A stretch of 64,000 nt of DNA, taken from Pseudomonadota bacterium. Its GTDB lineage: Bacteria > Pseudomonadota > Gammaproteobacteria > Pseudomonadales > Oleiphilaceae. Positions 49,499-59,979 of the stretch are shown in pieces (within the stretch, counting starts at the first letter, position 1; the number at the start of each line of letters is the position of its first letter). Under the pieces are notes generated by a model that did not search any database, was not told where the DNA came from, and worked only from the letters and a program-made list of their open reading frames with translations. The stretch lies in assembly GCA_023430625.1 (NCBI GenBank), contig JAEZAA010000175.1, forward strand, positions 1-64,000. The letters are read 5' to 3'. The position numbers and the translations under genes were made by a program.

Positions 49499-51019
49499 CT
49501 ACTTGATCTGAACCGGCACTGCCTCAGCAATCTTCTGCTGCCAGATCTTGGGGCCCTGCTCGTGCGCATTGGTGCCTTCGGAGTCCACGGCGACCGTCAC
49601 TGGCATATCCTGCACCTCGAACTCGTAGATGGCCTCCATTCCCAGCTCCGGAAAGGCGACAACCTCAGCCGATTTCACAGCCTTGGACACCAGGTACGCA
49701 GCACCGCCCACCGCCATCAGATAAACCGCGCCAAAATCCTTGATGGCATCGATTGCGATGGGACCACGCTCGGCCTTGCCGATCATGCCGATCAGACCGG
49801 TTTTCTCCAGCATGGTGCGGGTGAACTTGTCCATCCGGGTCGAAGTGGTTGGACCGGCCGGACCCACCGCTTCGTCGCGGACCGGGTCAACCGGACCAAC
49901 GTAATAAATGAAGCGGTTCTTCAGATCCACCGGCAGGGACTCGCCCTTGGCCAGCATGTCCACCATCTTCTTATGGGCGGCATCACGACCAGTCAGCATC
50001 TTGCCGGACAGCAGCACGGTTTCCCCGGATTTCAGGGTGCGCACTTCTTCCGGCGTCACCGTATCCAGATTAATCCGGCGCACGTCGGAACCGACGTCCC
50101 AGGTGATATCCGGCCAGTCGTCCAGGCTCGGCGGTACCTGCAGCGCGGGACCGGAGCCATCCAGCACAAAGTGGGCGTGACGGGTCGCGGCACAGTTGGG
50201 AATCATGGCCACCGGCAGCGAGGCTGCGTGGGTGGGATAATCCATGATTTTCACGTCCAGCACCGTGGTCAGGCCACCCAGGCCCTGGGCACCTATACCC
50301 AATGCATTGACCTTGTCCATGATCTCCAGGCGCATTTCCTCGACCCGGTTTTGCGGGCCGCGCTTGCGCAGCTCGTGGATATCGATGGGCTCCATCAGCA
50401 CTTCCTTGGCCATCAGCGCCGCCTTCTCCGCAGTTCCGCCGATACCAATTCCCAGCATGCCGGGCGGACACCAGCCCGCGCCCATGGTGGGCACGGTTTT
50501 CAGAACCCAGTCCACAATGCTGTCGGAAGGGTTCAACATCACCATTTTGGACTTGTTCTCGGAACCGCCGCCCTTGGCCGCCACGTCGATGGTGACCTTG
50601 TTGCCGGGCACCACCTGGTAATGAATGACCGCAGGCGTGTTGTCCTTGGTGTTCTTACGGGCACCGGCCGGATCGGCCAGAATGGAAGCACGCAGTACGT
50701 TATCCGGATGAGTGTACGCACGACGCACGCCTTCGTTGATCATGTCGTCCAGGCTCATGGTGGCGTCCCAACGCACATCCATGCCCACCTTCACGAACAC
50801 GGTCACGATCCCGGTGTCCTGGCAGATCGGGCGACGGCCCTGGGCACACATGCGGGAGTTGATCAGGATCTGCGCCATGGCATCTTTGGCCGCCGGCGAT
50901 TCTTCCTTCAGGTATGCCTCATGCACCGCCTTGATGAAGTCCAGCGGGTGGTAATAGGAAATAAATTGCAGCGCATCGGCCACGCTGTCGATCACGTCGT
51001 CTTGGCGAATGACGGTCAT
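49499..51019 (-). CDS. fumA: Class I fumarate hydratase (iron-sulfur)
   Basis: 506 residues. Three cysteines fit the [4Fe-4S] ligands: RPICQDTG, PNCAATRH and WCPPGMLG. It converts fumarate to malate in the citric-acid cycle and is oxygen labile. The alpha and beta parts are fused, with the C-terminal GPTTSTRMDKFT. GAGAG lies upstream of the ATG. It is divergent from the enoyl-CoA hydratase. Confidence 0.96.
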   Translation of the reverse strand: MTVIRQDDVIDSVADALQFISYYHPLDFIKAVHEAYLKEESPAAKDAMAQILINSRMCAQGRRPICQDTGIVTVFVKVGMDVRWDATMSLDDMINEGVRRAYTHPDNVLRASILADPAGARKNTKDNTPAVIHYQVVPGNKVTIDVAAKGGGSENKSKMVMLNPSDSIVDWVLKTVPTMGAGWCPPGMLGIGIGGTAEKAALMAKEVLMEPIDIHELRKRGPQNRVEEMRLEIMDKVNALGIGAQGLGGLTTVLDVKIMDYPTHAASLPVAMIPNCAATRHAHFVLDGSGPALQVPPSLDDWPDITWDVGSDVRRINLDTVTPEEVRTLKSGETVLLSGKMLTGRDAAHKKMVDMLAKGESLPVDLKNRFIYYVGPVDPVRDEAVGPAGPTTSTRMDKFTRTMLEKTGLIGMIGKAERGPIAIDAIKDFGAVYLMAVGGAAYLVSKAVKSAEVVAFPELGMEAIYEFEVQDMPVTVAVDSEGTNAHEQGPKIWQQKIAEAVPVQIK

Positions 51020-51238
51020 GCAGGTACTCTCTCAGCAGGATTTTTGTAGCAGGATTGCTTGAAACTCAGCAAAGCTGGCCATTCTACCCAACTTTTGCCC
51101 AGTTTTCAGTCACTGTTCGTGATCGGATTTTCCCGTACCGGCACGCCATCTCCCGGGTCACTGCGAGACAGGCCCGCCGGTCAGGCATCAAGCAGCTTCT
51201 CAACTTTGTACAGCCCTATCATTTGGAGACCTTGCGTC

Positions 51239-52015
51239 ATGAGCGACACCGACATTCTCTGCCTGCAAGATGGCGCCATTCTGACCCTGCAGATCAATCG
51301 CCTCGGCAAGAAGAATGCCCTCACCCACGCCATGTACAGCCAACTGGCACAAGCCCTCAAGGATGCCGACGCCAACGACAGCGTGCGCTGCGTCATCATT
51401 ACCGGCAGCCCCGACTGCTTCACCAGCGGCAACGACCTGGGCGACTTCATGTCCAACCCGCCAGCCTCCTTTGAGGAAGCGCCAGTGGCCGGATTTCTCT
51501 ACCAGTTGCAAGACTTCAGCAAGCCCCTGATCGCGGCTGTGGGCGGCATTGCGATTGGAATCGGCACCACCCTGCTGCTGCATTGCGATTTGATCTATGC
51601 CGCGGATAACACGCGCTTTCAGATGCCGTTCGTCAACCTCGGCCTCTGCCCGGAAGGCGGCTCCAGCTATCTCCTACCACGCCTGCTCGGCCATCCTCGC
51701 GCCGCGGAACTCCTGCTCCTGGGCCGCACCTTCAGCGCCGACGAAGCACTTGCCTGGGGCCTGATCAATGGCGTGGCCAGCACTGAAGAAACTCTGACCA
51801 AGGCGCGCGACGTGGCGCTGCAAATCGCCGCTCAACCGCCAGCCGCCGTGCGCCTATCAAAAAAATTATTAAAGCAGTCCCAATACGCCACCTTGCGCGA
51901 AACCCTTGCGCGAGAAGGACTCAACTTCTTTGGCCAGCTCCAGTCAGCCGAAGCCAAGGAGGCCTTTGCGGCATTTGCTGAAAAACGTCGCCCCGATTTC
52001 AGCCGTTTCAGCTAG
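51239..52015 (+). CDS. Enoyl-CoA hydratase/isomerase family protein
   Basis: 258 residues of the crotonase fold. IAIGIGTTLLLHCDLIYAA forms the CoA-site strand-helix and GLCPEGGSSYLLPRLLG supplies the second catalytic Glu in the enoyl-CoA isomerase position; the first Glu of hydratases is less clear, so it may be an isomerase or related acyl-CoA enzyme. GGAG is eleven bases before the ATG. An in-frame upstream extension from 51059 is not supported. Confidence 0.85.
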   Translation: MSDTDILCLQDGAILTLQINRLGKKNALTHAMYSQLAQALKDADANDSVRCVIITGSPDCFTSGNDLGDFMSNPPASFEEAPVAGFLYQLQDFSKPLIAAVGGIAIGIGTTLLLHCDLIYAADNTRFQMPFVNLGLCPEGGSSYLLPRLLGHPRAAELLLLGRTFSADEALAWGLINGVASTEETLTKARDVALQIAAQPPAAVRLSKKLLKQSQYATLRETLAREGLNFFGQLQSAEAKEAFAAFAEKRRPDFSRFS

Positions 52016-52220
52016 ACTCAATGATTGACCCCATCGGCTCCGCGCTGGAGCCGCCTAGAGCGGGAGGAATCGCTTGCTTCACAACTTCCGTGATCTGCTT
52101 TCAGGTTTTGGAAAGTTGTCCTATGCTTTAAATACTTTTGTTCCAACTTCGTCCATCTACTCTTAGCACGGTCAACGTAGTTGCCGATCGTTCAATAATA
52201 AAAGGAAAAGGTTCCAACCT

Positions 52221-55193
52221 ATGATGTTCAGAAGATCTTTGCTTAGCCTTGCGGTCGCGTCCTCTGTGGCACTGACAGGCTGCTTGGACAGCGGCGGTGA
52301 TACGAGCAAGAACGTAACTCAAGAGCAAAACCCTACGACCAATCCTGCTCGGGACGGCCGGGTTTATCCTGTTTTCAATCCCGTCGAAAGCGATCTACCG
52401 ATTCCGAACGACATCATTTTCGATAAAGATCAAAAAGATGGTACCTTTGGCGTCCCCCCTGACCCCACCAAGCCACCGATCACTGCACTGAACGAACTCA
52501 GCGGCGCCTCCACGGTCGCTCCGATCGATCTAAGAATGAGTGGCAAGATCGATCCCGACACGGTCGATGCGAACCCTATTGCGCTCATCGACGGCGTACC
52601 CATGCCGAACCCCAATCAGAGCGTATTCCTGATTGAACTGGACTATGCCAGTGGTGACCCTCTGCAGGCGCTGACCACTACGCGCGAGACACCCACCATT
52701 CCAGCGGCTACCGAAATCGGCACCCTGCTGGCAAAAATGAAAGGCGGCGATAATAGTGCAGCCGCTACCCTGATGGGCATGCAAGCCAAACCAGACTACG
52801 AAGCCTCTGTCATTCAACTGAGCGGGCAAGACTTTATCCGCATCACACCACTCAAGCCCCTCAACCCCAACAAGCGTTACGTGGTCGTTGTGACCAACGA
52901 TATCAAGGACGTGAATGGTCAGCCGATACTCCAGTCCAGCGCCTATGAGACCATCACGGGCGACGGCGCGTTGGGCAACGATGCGTTAGCAGAACTTCGC
53001 ACGCTGATGAATGGTCTGTGGGAGCCTATCGCTACTAACTACTTCCAATTGACCAACGCCGCTCGTCCAGCCGCTGCCAAGCTAAGCGATAAGAACATTG
53101 CTCTGTCCTACAGCTTCACGACGTCCAATGATGAGAAGGTGCTGAGCTATATCGCCAACCCGGCAAGCTGGTTCTCTGATCAAATTAAGAATTTCGTACG
53201 AGTCAAAACCGCCGCAACCGTTGTAGCAACGAAGAACGATGTGAACAGCGACGGCAAGGTCGATTATGCCGACGTGGCACTGGCTGCAGCTGCCGCGATC
53301 GACTATTTCCCGGTTAATCCAAGCAATCCGACCGATACAACGGTAAAAGATGCCTTGGCTCCACTGGCCCCTATCCTGAGCCATCCGTCATATGGCGGCT
53401 GCGATGGCGTTACCTCTGGCAGCGCTTATATTGACTGCATCGGCATGGCTCTCGCCAAGGCCCCAGATACCCATGGCGGCTTCGCGAATTTGTTGCCAAA
53501 GCCCAAGCTGAGAACCCCTACCACGACAAGCAGCATGATTCCCGTGTCACTGCTTTCTGCGCCGGTCGCCAGCTTGGTGGATGATGAGGACAATACTCCC
53601 TTCGTCGCACAAGGAACCATTCCCATTCCTTACTATCTGGGCGTACCGACCGCCGAGGATGGCAGCGCCATCGTAACGCAGTCCTGGAAGGCTGATAACG
53701 AGCTGGCAGCAGCAATCAATGCCACGTTTTCCAAACTGGGACTTGAAATTCCCCAAGCAGATCCAGCTAGATCAACCGCTGTGAACTCCATTTTCCCGTT
53801 CCCGAAACAGGTTGATGGCGACAGCGAGGCGGCAGGTGTCAACGAGATTACGATTCCCTGGCTGGCGGTCTATCCCAACCCATCGGTTACGACCGGCCCC
53901 TACCCGACCGTGATCTATCAGCATGGCATCACTACTGATCGCAGCACTGCCTTGTCGATGGGTACCCTGCTTGCCCAGAGTGGCATTGCCGTCATTGCGA
54001 TCGATCACGTGGGCCATGGTGTGGTGCCTGCTACTGAGGCTGAAAAGCTTGCATTGGCTGAGACCCTGTTGACTGCCGGCGTAGAAAAGGGCCTACCTTT
54101 TCAACCCACGGCGGAGAATAAGCAAGCTGTGGTGAATGGTACGTTGACGGTTGGCGCCGTCATGACTCTCGCCGAAGTCGATGCTACAACCGCTCAATCG
54201 ATGATTAGCGCGGTCCTGAATAACACTGCAACATACGGCGCGGAACTTGATACTGTAATCAGGAACCTGAAGGCCTTCGAGAATACCGTCGCCAATGCCG
54301 GAAGCACCATTCCTGGCATTGCCGCAGCAACGGAGTACGAACGTCACTTCAACTTCACTGCAAATGCGGCTAGCCAGCCAGTTGCGATGGACCCGGAAAA
54401 TCCCACCGCACAAGACTCCTCTGGCGGTCTGTTCATCAACCTGACCAACTTCACCAATACGCGTGACAACCTGCGTCAGGGTGTGGTGGACCTGCTCAAC
54501 CTGAGACAGTCTCTTGGTGCGATCGACCTTGGTATCGGTTCATTGGATGCTGAGAATGTGTACTTTGCTGGCCACTCCATGGGCGGCATCACAGGCACCG
54601 CATTCGTCGCGGTCTCCAACGAGTCCGAAGCTGATGACACCCGCATCAAGGGTGCGAACCTGCTCGGCACCGGCGGTGGCATCGTAAGAATGCTGGAAAA
54701 TTCTCCAACCTTCGCTCCGCGCATCTTAGGCGGACTCGCAGCAGCTGCTGGACTGCAGAAAGGCGATGCTGACCTGGAGACGTTTTTCAACATCTTCCAA
54801 GCGACTATCGACACAGTTGACCCCATCAACTTTGCCGACAATCTGGCATCACAGGGCTCCAGGGTCTTGCTAACCGAGATGATTGGCGACACCGTGATTC
54901 CAAACAGCGCCGAGGACGCGCCGCTTTCCGGAACTGAACCCCTGGCGGCAGCCATGGGCGCTGCGGATATAACCGAAGCTGGCGTAAATGCACTGCCCGG
55001 TATCGTCCGCTATGCGGGTGCCACTCACAGCACTCCCGTGCTGCCCACCTCAGGCAAGGCTGAAGAGACCGCTGCATTCACAGAAATGATGAAGCAGACT
55101 GGCTCAATCGTTGCCACCGGCAGCGGTTTGGTATCCGGTGTTCCTGCTGTAAGCCATGTGGTAGTCACGGATCCAACTGCGATCCAGCAGTAG
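52221..55193 (+). CDS. VolA-like lipoprotein lipase / lysophospholipase
   Basis: 990 residues. A lipobox LTGC with Cys21 shows a lipoprotein; the N-terminal half matches the Pla-1/cef-type lipase N-terminal region (YPVFNPVESDLPIPNDIIF) seen in Vibrio VolA, and the C-terminal half has the nucleophile elbow GHSMGG with Ser786. VolA is surface exposed and releases fatty acids from lysophosphatidylcholine for uptake; the same role is inferred here, and surface display is not shown by the sequence. AGGAAAAGG precedes the ATG. Codon use is more relaxed than in adjacent genes. Confidence 0.85.
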   Translation: MMFRRSLLSLAVASSVALTGCLDSGGDTSKNVTQEQNPTTNPARDGRVYPVFNPVESDLPIPNDIIFDKDQKDGTFGVPPDPTKPPITALNELSGASTVAPIDLRMSGKIDPDTVDANPIALIDGVPMPNPNQSVFLIELDYASGDPLQALTTTRETPTIPAATEIGTLLAKMKGGDNSAAATLMGMQAKPDYEASVIQLSGQDFIRITPLKPLNPNKRYVVVVTNDIKDVNGQPILQSSAYETITGDGALGNDALAELRTLMNGLWEPIATNYFQLTNAARPAAAKLSDKNIALSYSFTTSNDEKVLSYIANPASWFSDQIKNFVRVKTAATVVATKNDVNSDGKVDYADVALAAAAAIDYFPVNPSNPTDTTVKDALAPLAPILSHPSYGGCDGVTSGSAYIDCIGMALAKAPDTHGGFANLLPKPKLRTPTTTSSMIPVSLLSAPVASLVDDEDNTPFVAQGTIPIPYYLGVPTAEDGSAIVTQSWKADNELAAAINATFSKLGLEIPQADPARSTAVNSIFPFPKQVDGDSEAAGVNEITIPWLAVYPNPSVTTGPYPTVIYQHGITTDRSTALSMGTLLAQSGIAVIAIDHVGHGVVPATEAEKLALAETLLTAGVEKGLPFQPTAENKQAVVNGTLTVGAVMTLAEVDATTAQSMISAVLNNTATYGAELDTVIRNLKAFENTVANAGSTIPGIAAATEYERHFNFTANAASQPVAMDPENPTAQDSSGGLFINLTNFTNTRDNLRQGVVDLLNLRQSLGAIDLGIGSLDAENVYFAGHSMGGITGTAFVAVSNESEADDTRIKGANLLGTGGGIVRMLENSPTFAPRILGGLAAAAGLQKGDADLETFFNIFQATIDTVDPINFADNLASQGSRVLLTEMIGDTVIPNSAEDAPLSGTEPLAAAMGAADITEAGVNALPGIVRYAGATHSTPVLPTSGKAEETAAFTEMMKQTGSIVATGSGLVSGVPAVSHVVVTDPTAIQQ

Positions 55194-55217
55194 TATCGTA
55201 GAAGTACCACAGAATTA

Positions 55218-55240
55218 AGCCGCCTTCGGGCGGCTTTTTT
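55218..55240 (+). terminator. Terminator after the lipase
   Basis: AGCCGCC and GGCGGCT pair around a stable TTCG loop and end in a T-run. Confidence 0.92.
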
Positions 55241-55274
55241 CTGCCCGGTACATGCCGTTAAGAAATCGCACCCA

Positions 55275-55306
55275 ATAAAAAACCGCCTCTCGGCGGTTTT
55301 TTATTG
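55275..55306 (-). terminator. Terminator after argG
   Basis: AATAAAAAACCGCC and GGCGGTTTTTTATT are perfect 14-base arms around TCTC, usable on both strands, just beyond the argG stop. Confidence 0.92.
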
Positions 55307-55326
55307 CTCTGCAAAAAGCAGTCGAC

Positions 55327-56538
55327 TTAGAGCTTGCGCCCCTTGTTCGCCGCAATCCGCATCCGCAGTGCGTTGAGCTTGATAAAGCCCGCCGCGTCCT
55401 TCTGATCGTAGGCGCCGGCATCGTCCTCAAAGGTCGCGATGTTGGCATCGAACAGGCTATCGTCAGACTTACGGCCAACGACCGTCACGTTACCCTTGTA
55501 GAGCTTCACCCGCACCACGCCGTTCACGTTCAGCTGGGACTGATCGATCATGGTCTGCAGCAGCTTGCGCTCGGGGCTCCACCAGTAGCCGTTATAGATC
55601 ATGCTGGCATAGCGCGGCATCAGCTCGTCTTTCAGGTGCGCGACTTCGCGATCCAGGCAGATGGACTCAATGGCGCGGTGGGCCTTGAGCATGATGGTGC
55701 CGCCAGGGGTTTCATAGCAGCCGCGGGACTTCATACCCACGTAGCGGTTCTCGACGATGTCGAGACGGCCAATGCCGTTGTCGCCACCGACCTTGTTCAG
55801 GGTGGCCAGCACGGTGGCGGGGCTCATTTCCTGGCCGTCGATAGCCACGATATCGCCCTGACGGTAAGTCAGTTCCAGATAAGTCGGCTTGTCCGGCGCG
55901 GCTTCCGGAGACACACTCCAACGCCACATGTCTTCTTCCGGCTCAGCCCAGGGATCTTCCAGAACCATACCTTCGTAGGAGATGTGCAGCAGGTTGGCGT
56001 CCATGGAGTAAGGCGACTTGCCCTTCTTCTTCTCGACGCTGATGTTGCGCTTCTCGCAGTACGCCAGCAGGGTTTCGCGGGAGGTCAGATCCCATTCGCG
56101 CCAGGGCGCGATCACGCGGATGCCGGGTTTGAGTGCGTAGGCGCCCAGCTCGAAACGAACCTGGTCGTTGCCCTTGCCGGTGGCACCATGGGAGATGGCG
56201 TCGGCGCCGGTTTCGTTGGCGATTTCCACCAGGCGCTTGGCGATCAGCGGGCGCGCGATGGAGGTACCCAGCAGGTACTCGCCTTCATAGATGGTGTTGG
56301 CACGGAACATGGGGAACACGAAATCCCGCACGAACTCTTCGCGCAGGTCATCGATGTAGATTTCCTTGACGCCCAGGGACTGAGCCTTGGCACGCGCAGG
56401 TTCCACTTCCTCGCCCTGACCGATGTCCGCGGTGAAGGTTACCACTTCACATTGGTAGGTGTCCTGCAGCCAGCGGACGATCACGGAAGTATCCAAACCT
56501 CCGGAATAAGCCAACACAACCTTTTTGATACTCGACAT
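55327..56538 (-). CDS. argG: Argininosuccinate synthase
   Basis: 403 residues. The N-type ATP motif [10 protein letters not shown] is at residues 9-18, and [14 protein letters not shown] and [14 protein letters not shown] segments are typical. It joins citrulline and aspartate in arginine synthesis. GGAGCG precedes the ATG. It is followed on the same strand order as in Pseudomonas (argG, motY upstream). Confidence 0.97.
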   Translation of the reverse strand: MSSIKKVVLAYSGGLDTSVIVRWLQDTYQCEVVTFTADIGQGEEVEPARAKAQSLGVKEIYIDDLREEFVRDFVFPMFRANTIYEGEYLLGTSIARPLIAKRLVEIANETGADAISHGATGKGNDQVRFELGAYALKPGIRVIAPWREWDLTSRETLLAYCEKRNISVEKKKGKSPYSMDANLLHISYEGMVLEDPWAEPEEDMWRWSVSPEAAPDKPTYLELTYRQGDIVAIDGQEMSPATVLATLNKVGGDNGIGRLDIVENRYVGMKSRGCYETPGGTIMLKAHRAIESICLDREVAHLKDELMPRYASMIYNGYWWSPERKLLQTMIDQSQLNVNGVVRVKLYKGNVTVVGRKSDDSLFDANIATFEDDAGAYDQKDAAGFIKLNALRMRIAANKGRKL

Positions 56539-56633
56539 GGCGACGCTCCGAAACAGTGCCGTTGCAAAAGTCGCCTATTCTACCCGCAGCGGCTCCTACA
56601 TCCTAGGGGCGGCGGGCATGGAGTATCCGGGTT

Positions 56634-57563
56634 TTAGGAGGCGGACCGCTGCTGTTCCATGGCGGCCATTTGGCTGGGGCTTCGGCGCTCAAGCCGAAGT
56701 GTGGCGCGGCGGTTGCGGGCGCGGTTGGCTTCCGTCTTGTTATCCAGCACCGGGTAGCGCTCGCCATGGTAGCGGACCGTAATCATGTCCTCGCTGATGC
56801 CGGCATCCCGCAAATACTGGGCAACCCGCTCTGCCCGCTCCTTCGACAACTCGCGGTTGGTCAAGCGATGACCAAAGCTGTCGCTGTGACCGTCAATGAC
56901 CAGGCTGTTGACCGATGGATCGGCCTTCACGTAGAGAATCACCTGTTCCAGGCGCTTACGGGCTGCGTCCGTCAGATACGTGTCATTGGCTTCGAACAGG
57001 AGCACGGAACGCTCCACCTGCTGGAAGTTCACCGGCAGCAGGCCGGCGACACAATCCAGATACTCATTGTAGGCCCGCACGAAGTTGATCGGAGATAGAC
57101 GCACCTTGACCGTCTCATCGCCGTAGCGCGCCTGCCGGGTAAAGGTTGGTGCCATGCCCCGCAACAAGGTGTTCATCATCACCGAGGCCCGGCGAGTATC
57201 CACCGCCACCGGACGCGACTCTTCGCGGGAGGCGACGTAGCCCAGATCCTCAACCGGCGCGCCCGGACGCCAGGCGGGCGCCTCAATGACCAGGGCAGCC
57301 TGCCCCGCGCGCATACGCATGTGAGGAGCATCCAGGTAAAAACGCACTGGCTCGCCAGCGTCGCGCACGAATACGCCTCGCCCAAAATTCGGGATCTCGT
57401 GGGTCAGGCTACAGGAGAAAATAGAGGACGTCAGATACCACTGGCTGTTTTCCAGTCCGGCACCAAAATGAGCACTGTCATAGCCGCCCGAGCCATAACC
57501 GCCGGAGCCATAGCTCGGTAGCCCGCCCAGGATGAGTAACAGGGCCAATCGCACAAATTTCAT
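56634..57563 (-). CDS. motY: MotY-like OmpA-family flagellar stator protein
   Basis: 309 residues: a signal peptide (hydrophobic to about residue 20), a MotY-type N-terminal domain, and a C-terminal OmpA peptidoglycan-binding domain with DGHSDSFGHR and LSKERAERV. MotY forms the T ring that anchors sodium-driven stators of polar flagella. Neighbouring argG and pyrC match the Pseudomonas locus. A longer frame to 57596 is unlikely since AGGTTG stands before the ATG at 57563. A Gly/Tyr-rich stretch (YGSGGYGSGGY) follows the signal. Confidence 0.88.
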   Translation of the reverse strand: MKFVRLALLLILGGLPSYGSGGYGSGGYDSAHFGAGLENSQWYLTSSIFSCSLTHEIPNFGRGVFVRDAGEPVRFYLDAPHMRMRAGQAALVIEAPAWRPGAPVEDLGYVASREESRPVAVDTRRASVMMNTLLRGMAPTFTRQARYGDETVKVRLSPINFVRAYNEYLDCVAGLLPVNFQQVERSVLLFEANDTYLTDAARKRLEQVILYVKADPSVNSLVIDGHSDSFGHRLTNRELSKERAERVAQYLRDAGISEDMITVRYHGERYPVLDNKTEANRARNRRATLRLERRSPSQMAAMEQQRSAS

Positions 57564-57647
57564 TGGTATCAACCTGGCTGAACACGTCGCTTTCATGGAT
57601 ATCCTAAGAGGCTATATCGGCCGCCCTCTGGATTTCTTTACGCTGAA

Positions 57648-57712
57648 GGCAAAATTATTTCTGATATAATCCGCCCAACTCTGACTGGCTCGTCCAGGTT
57701 GATCGTTCAACC
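57648..57712 (+). promoter_or_regulatory. pyrC promoter with extended -10 and leader hairpin
   Basis: TGATATAAT (57662-57670) is a consensus extended -10. The transcript would carry a leader of about 120 bases, with hairpin GGTTGA-TCGT-TCAACC at 57697-57712. This layout allows regulation by translation or attenuation, as known for pyrC elsewhere, but no mechanism is shown. Confidence 0.6.
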
Positions 57713-57799
57713 AGATTAACGGTTCTTCCAGATCCATTCGATTTCCACGTGGGGCCTGCTCTTATGGTTGCGGGCCTCGGGCAGAAGGCATTCATTCCC

Positions 57800-58831
57800 A
57801 TGACCGAACTCCAGATTACCCGCCCCGACGATTGGCATGTGCATTTACGTGATGGCGCCGCACTGGCCGACACTGTTCCCGCCACCGCGCGCTACTTTGG
57901 CCGGGCCATTATCATGCCGAATCTGGTGCCACCCGCCATGACCACGGAGCAGGCATTGGGCTACCGCCAGCGCATTCTGCAACATGTCCCTCAGGGCCGT
58001 GCGTTCGACCCACTGATGACGCTCTACCTGACGGATCGCACCGATCCACTGGAAATCGAGCGGGCGCAGCAAAGCGGCCAAGTAGTGGCGTGCAAACTCT
58101 ACCCTGCGGGGGCCACCACCAACTCGGATTCAGGTGTGACCAGTCTGGAGAATGTGTATCCAGTGCTGGAAAAAATGGCCGAGGTGGGAATGCCGTTGCT
58201 GGTTCATGGCGAAGTCACCCATGCCGAGGTGGACATTTTCGACCGGGAGAAAGTCTTCCTGGATCGCCAGCTACTCCCCCTCACCCAGCGCTTCCCCACT
58301 CTGCGGATTGTGCTGGAGCATATCACCACCGCGGATGCGGCCAGTTTTGTGCGAGAAGCCGGACCCAACGTGGCGGCCACCATGACCGTCCAGCACCTGA
58401 TGTTCAACCGCAACCACATGCTCGCCGGCGGCATGCGTCCGCACTTCTACTGCCTGCCCATCCTCAAGCGCAACACCCATCAGCAGGCCCTGCGGGATGT
58501 GGCCATCAGCGGCAATCCCAAGTTTTTCCTTGGCACCGACTCCGCCCCTCACGCCCGTGGCGCGAAAGAATCCGCCTGCGGCTGCGCTGGCTGCTTCACC
58601 GCGCCGGCAGCGCTGGAACTCTATGCCGAAGTATTCGAGGAGTTGGGCGCGCTGGACCGCCTGGAAGGCTTTGCCAGCCACTACGGCCCCGACTTTTATC
58701 GCTTGCCACGCAATCCCGACCGCATCACACTGATCAAGGATGACTGGACCTTGCCGGAGGAATACCAATTCGGCGCGTCGACCATTGTCCCCTTGCGTGC
58801 TGGCACGGTCGTACGCTGGAAGGTGCTTTGA
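57800..58831 (+). CDS. pyrC: Dihydroorotase
   Basis: 343 residues of the class II (type II) enzyme. His13 and His15 in [10 protein letters not shown] bind zinc, and [15 protein letters not shown] carries the carboxylated Lys. It makes dihydroorotate in pyrimidine synthesis, the step before pyrD. The ATG at 57800 starts [12 protein letters not shown], as in E. coli. A 51-base longer frame from 57749 is unlikely. rnt follows 84 bases on. Confidence 0.97.
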   Translation: MTELQITRPDDWHVHLRDGAALADTVPATARYFGRAIIMPNLVPPAMTTEQALGYRQRILQHVPQGRAFDPLMTLYLTDRTDPLEIERAQQSGQVVACKLYPAGATTNSDSGVTSLENVYPVLEKMAEVGMPLLVHGEVTHAEVDIFDREKVFLDRQLLPLTQRFPTLRIVLEHITTADAASFVREAGPNVAATMTVQHLMFNRNHMLAGGMRPHFYCLPILKRNTHQQALRDVAISGNPKFFLGTDSAPHARGAKESACGCAGCFTAPAALELYAEVFEELGALDRLEGFASHYGPDFYRLPRNPDRITLIKDDWTLPEEYQFGASTIVPLRAGTVVRWKVL

Positions 58832-58915
58832 GCACTGGAGTGTTTTGAACAACGAACCAACAGCTCACCATAATGAGCCTGCTCCCTCTCACCGAATGCC
58901 TTAAGGAAACTTGCC

Positions 58916-59578
58916 GTGAAGGACGTTGACGACATCATGATGGAAAAGTCCCGCCTGGCACGCCGCTTTCGGGGCTTTCTGCCCGTGGTGGTGGATGTGG
59001 AGACTGCGGGTTTCAATCCCAAGACCGATGCGCTGCTGGAAATTGCCGCCGTCATCATCGACATGGATGATGACGGCTACCTCTATCCGAAAACCAGCAT
59101 CTGCCATCATGTGGAACCCTTCCCCGGCGCCAACCTGGAGCCGGCGGCCCTGGAGTTCAACGGCATCGATCCGGACAACCCGCTGCGCGGCGCCATTCCC
59201 GAAACCGAGGCCCTGGCCGAGATCTTTCGCCCGGTACGTCAGGAAATCCGCGAGCATGGCTGCAATCGCGCGATCCTGGTCGGCCACAATGCCACCTTTG
59301 ACCATGCCTTTCTGTTCGCCGCCGCGGAACGCGCCAACATCAAACGCAATCCATTTCACCCCTTCTCCACCTTCGACACGGCTGCATTGGCGGGCCTGGC
59401 CTACGGCCACACCGTGCTCGCCAAGGCCTGTCAACTGGCGGGTATCGAGTTCAGCAGCCGAGAGGCACATTCAGCGCTGTATGACACGAAAAAGACAGCC
59501 GAACTCTTCTGCCTGATCGTCAATCGCTGGAAAGATCTGGGCGGCTGGGTGGATAACGAGCCGGACGAGCTGCTTTAA
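58916..59578 (+). CDS. rnt: Ribonuclease T
   Basis: 220 residues of the DEDDh exonuclease family. Motif I DVETAGF, motif [12 protein letters not shown] and motif [16 protein letters not shown] are all present. It trims tRNA 3' ends and other RNA. The start is GTG with AAGGAAA eight bases upstream; an ATG at 58937 is possible. It is in the pyrC-rnt-bfd-bfr order seen in Pseudomonas, without the peroxiredoxin gene that lies between rnt and bfd there. Confidence 0.95.
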   Translation: MKDVDDIMMEKSRLARRFRGFLPVVVDVETAGFNPKTDALLEIAAVIIDMDDDGYLYPKTSICHHVEPFPGANLEPAALEFNGIDPDNPLRGAIPETEALAEIFRPVRQEIREHGCNRAILVGHNATFDHAFLFAAAERANIKRNPFHPFSTFDTAALAGLAYGHTVLAKACQLAGIEFSSREAHSALYDTKKTAELFCLIVNRWKDLGGWVDNEPDELL

Positions 59579-59697
59579 AAAACCTTCTGCCATGACTGGG
59601 CGGCGCGCTTGCGCTGCCTGTTTAGCCTCCCCAGCCCACTCATCATTCTCGAAATAAAGAACCTAAACCATCCTGCAGAACTGGCAAACAAATCTTT

Positions 59698-59726
59698 TTG
59701 ACAATCATTATCATTAAGATTAAAGT
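59698..59726 (+). promoter_or_regulatory. Fur box within the bfd promoter
   Basis: TGACAATCATTATCA at 59699-59713 matches the 15-base Fur consensus TGATAATNATTATCA at 14 positions. It overlaps the -35 (TTGACA, 59698-59703) and precedes a -10-like TAAAGT (59721-59726) spaced by 17, so iron-loaded Fur would block transcription. Confidence 0.88.
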
Positions 59727-59772
59727 TCCTTTCAGACACTCCTGATCAAGTATTCACCGTTGGAGGCTGAGC

Positions 59773-59979
59773 ATGCTGGTCTGTATCTGTAACGGCATTT
59801 CCGATTCTGAAATCAAGAAGACCCTGCAGGAAGGTGCCGCCAGTTTCGAAGAAGTACATGCCCGTCTGGGTGTCGCCGGTTGCTGTGGCGAATGTGAATG
59901 TTATGCCCGCGAACTTGTTCAGGAGAATCTCTCGGCCGCGGCCAATCAGGCTACCCATCTGGCCAAGTCTGCGGCTTAA
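59773..59979 (+). CDS. bfd: Bacterioferritin-associated ferredoxin
   Basis: 68 residues with the Bfd [2Fe-2S] ligands Cys4, Cys6, Cys38 and Cys41 (VCICN and CCGEC). Bfd reduces ferric iron in the bacterioferritin core so that iron can be mobilised when it is scarce. A Fur box lies in its promoter, and bfr follows 277 bases on. The protein sequence is close to Pseudomonas Bfd. Confidence 0.95.
   Translation: MLVCICNGISDSEIKKTLQEGAASFEEVHARLGVAGCCGECECYARELVQENLSAAANQATHLAKSAA

Noticed and set aside
49439..51049. Long open frame antisense to fumarase
   Set aside because: His/Gly-rich translation opposite a well-supported gene; no independent support.
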